Both the position numbers and the translations under genes were made by a program. The notes under the pieces are model-generated. The model was not told the origin of the DNA. It made no database searches and worked only from the letters and a program-made list of their open reading frames with translations. From positions 1 to 7,871 of the forward strand of contig URSF01000048.1 of NCBI GenBank assembly GCA_900550445.1: a DNA stretch of 7,871 nt. The letters are read 5' to 3'. Positions within the stretch are counted from its first letter, which is position 1. Every line of letters begins with the position of its first letter. Origin of the DNA: an uncultured Rhodospirillaceae bacterium (GTDB taxonomy: Bacteria > Pseudomonadota > Alphaproteobacteria > CAAGCB01 > CAG-977). Of this stretch, positions 6,154 through 7,871 are shown piece by piece.

Positions 6154-6651
6154 ATAAGAAATACGGCTTTCTAAAGAATTTTCGGCAGTGTTCGAAAAAC
6201 TTTGCGGGGACCGGCGGATATTAAAGTCGAAAGAGTAGTCTAACTGATTAAAAAAAATTATATGCGATATGAAATTGCAAATACCGCAAACTGTTTGCCC
6301 CGAAATACCGATAAAAAAAGTATAAAATCAAAAAACCGCCTAAAGAATCATATAAATGGAAAAATGTAAATATCATTGAAATTGAGGTTTATAAATGCCG
6401 GAGCAAAGTAAAATAATTCCTACGACAAAAAGTTTTGATGTAAAAGTTGCTTGCAAATACAGCGGATAAAAATTCCCGTAAAATTACAGACATATATAAA
6501 ATCAATTGAAAAAAAGCGCTTGATCAGAGCAATGGGCATCAAATCTGTTCGGCCCGTTTACGTAGAATAAGTATAAAAACATTCACCGGATTGCCGTATG
6601 CCGTTTATGTGTTGCCAATAAAAGAGGGCTGGCTGCACCTGTCAGATGAAA
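6154..6651. other. AT-rich intergenic stretch with possible gene remnants
   Basis: About 500 bases lie here without an intact gene. The most gene-like part is at 6395-6570. An ATG with GAGG 7 nt upstream opens 24 codons to a TAA at 6467. The next frame is open from 6439 to a TAA at 6568, with a basic lysine/arginine-rich product and no start of its own. A one-base gain near 6466 would join them into about 58 residues, so this may be a decayed small gene. I do not recognise the product. No tRNA, repeat array or convincing promoter is visible. Confidence 0.35.
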
Positions 6652-6682
6652 ACCCACCCGTCTGGCGGGTGGGTATCTTTTT
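6652..6682 (-). terminator. bidirectional terminator after the acidic protein gene
   Basis: ACCCACCCG (6652-6660) and CGGGTGGGT (6666-6674) form a perfect 9-bp GC-rich stem with a TCTGG loop. On the minus strand it lies 13 nt beyond the stop codon at 6688 and is followed by TTTTCATC. On the plus strand it is followed by ATCTTTTT. It should stop the minus-strand gene and any plus-strand readthrough. Confidence 0.85.
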
Positions 6683-6687
6683 AAATT

Positions 6688-7871
6688 TTATTCTTCAGGC
6701 TGTTTTCCGTAACCGCAATAAGACGGTTTTTCATAAATGCGGATACCTTGTGCGTTTTTAAATGTCAGTTGTGCCTGTTTATAGGTGATAACACCGCTGT
6801 TGTCAGGCAAAACGCCGTGTTTGCTCTGGTATGTACGGACGTCGGCCAGACTCATGGTTTGGCCGTTGGCAAAAACAACGTTCCAGCCGTACAGGCTGTA
6901 GCCCGTTTTAACCAGAATAACCGTCTGATCCGTTTCAGCCGTACCGCTGTCGGCCGTAAATGTAAAAATGTCCTGTTCCTGTTTTTGCAAACGGGGCAGA
7001 GCATAGGTGACAGGGCCGTCCTGCGGCTTTGCCGAAGCCGTTTGTCCGGCAACGGCGGGGACGGTCAATTTGTTCAAATGGCTGAACATCAGCTGAATAC
7101 CGCCGGGACCGATCAGCATACCTGCCGAATTTTCCAGCTCAATCGTTGAATTTTCCTGTCCGGTCAAAGGTATGACTTTCATTCCGCACAGCGCCAGATT
7201 TGTCTGATCCGCCGGAACATTTAAGGAAGAACTGTTTGCAAAAGAAACAGCCGACCCGTCTGCGTTAATAAAAGCTCCTTGACAGAAAATGTCGTCAGAT
7301 AAAGGAATTTCAGCACCGCTTTGTCCTGCCAGCGGCGTGACGGAAAATTCGCTGATCAGCAGATACCATTCCGAAATATGATCAAAAGCATGCATAACGT
7401 TTGTTAAAACAACCGTATCCATTGTTTCCGATCCGGTAAACGACTGTGTCATCGTACCGTCAAACGAAAAAGCACCTGTCGCGGCAATCATATCTGAAGC
7501 GTCCTGCGGGTCGTGTTCTTCCTGCGTTTCTTCGGCAACAACCTGAGCATCGTCAACGGGGTGGCTTTCTTCTTTGATTGTTTCGTCCGCCAAAGCATCA
7601 ATGGCGGCCGTATTTTCCACCGGTTCATTTTCTGTCTGCGGCAGTTCTTCCGCCGTGGCGAATTCTTGCGCGGGCGGTTCAAGTGTTTCCAGCTCTTCCG
7701 CAGAAACAGCATTTTCCACATTTTCATATTCTTCGTTAACGCGAGATTCTGAAACGGCTTCTAATTCTTCAAAACCGACGACCGGATTTTCTTCCGGCGG
7801 TAATTCGGGTTCTGCTTCAACTGCGGCCGATTCGGAAACCGGAGAGGCGGGCTGCGGTTCTACTGCCGGTA
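6688..7871 (-). CDS. hypothetical protein with acidic Pro/Glu-rich region, 5' end missing
   Basis: The frame is open from the window edge to TAA at 6690-6688, giving 393 visible residues; the start lies beyond 7871. A GTG at 7719 is in frame, but the coding character continues unchanged upstream of it, so it is not the real start. Visible residues 1 to about 126 are dominated by Glu, Asp, Pro, Ala and Val (PEE, EEL and AEEL repeats), a disordered acidic linker. Residues from about 127 to 393 look like a folded beta-rich domain with many Thr/Ser/Gly, only three cysteines and no transmembrane helix. It ends in a QGIRIYEKPSYCGYGKQ segment. Acidic spacers of this kind often link a membrane anchor or N-terminal domain to an exported or cytosolic module, so an envelope role is possible but unproven. 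I do not recognise the family. Confidence 0.8.
   Translation of the reverse strand, partial: PAVEPQPASPVSESAAVEAEPELPPEENPVVGFEELEAVSESRVNEEYENVENAVSAEELETLEPPAQEFATAEELPQTENEPVENTAAIDALADETIKEESHPVDDAQVVAEETQEEHDPQDASDMIAATGAFSFDGTMTQSFTGSETMDTVVLTNVMHAFDHISEWYLLISEFSVTPLAGQSGAEIPLSDDIFCQGAFINADGSAVSFANSSSLNVPADQTNLALCGMKVIPLTGQENSTIELENSAGMLIGPGGIQLMFSHLNKLTVPAVAGQTASAKPQDGPVTYALPRLQKQEQDIFTFTADSGTAETDQTVILVKTGYSLYGWNVVFANGQTMSLADVRTYQSKHGVLPDNSGVITYKQAQLTFKNAQGIRIYEKPSYCGYGKQPEE

Noticed and set aside
6520..6542. TTGAT...ATCAA as an FNR box
   Set aside because: The half-sites are 13 bases apart instead of 4, and no gene start lies suitably downstream.
6748..7149. Plus-strand frame opposite the acidic protein gene
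   Set aside because: The minus strand has consistent coding character across the whole stretch and a terminator at its end. The plus frame has no ribosome-binding site and no domain.

Overview
The window reads as a piece of a Gram-negative, fermentative and probably host-associated bacterium. An uncultured alphaproteobacterium is my best guess. The support is the adhE promoter, which resembles the alphaproteobacterial CTTGAC-N17-CTATAT form, a Sec-exported cysteine-rich protein of a kind I associate from memory with gut alphaproteobacteria, and an intact AdhE. No rRNA, tRNA or marker gene confirms the lineage. Coding DNA has intermediate GC, while the gaps between genes are clearly AT-rich.

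Layout, left to right. Positions 1-40 hold a G-tract followed by a conserved box. A minus-strand proton-coupled peptide transporter of the POT/PTR2 family (119-1447) comes next. A minus-strand secreted cysteine-rich protein (1568-2767) follows, with a strong terminator between the two. A long AT-rich gap (2768-3504) then carries a 12-G tract with a second copy of the conserved box, the remains of a small membrane-protein gene broken by one frameshift (3164-3372), and a structured adhE leader: a promoter, a Rex- or CRP-like palindrome on the predicted start of transcription, and a stem-loop. The plus-strand adhE (3505-6096, bifunctional acetaldehyde-CoA/alcohol dehydrogenase) ends in a textbook GAAA-loop terminator. 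About 500 bases without a convincing gene follow, then a bidirectional terminator and the 3' part of an unrecognised minus-strand gene (6688 to the window end) with a long acidic, proline-rich N-terminal region.

The genes do not form one operon; each has its own terminator or opposing orientation. Together they suggest a life of peptide uptake and mixed-acid or ethanol fermentation, with AdhE recycling NADH, and an exported cysteine-rich protein facing the surroundings.

The signal most worth following is the pair of G-tracts (1-9 and 2849-2860), each followed without a gap by the same roughly 31-nt element in the same orientation. The second lies upstream of the cysteine-rich exported protein, which is the arrangement expected of a phase-variable promoter. 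Other points worth checking are the operator and hairpin in the adhE leader, a strong Shine-Dalgarno sequence inside adhE exactly at the junction of its two enzymes, and the frameshifted small membrane protein.
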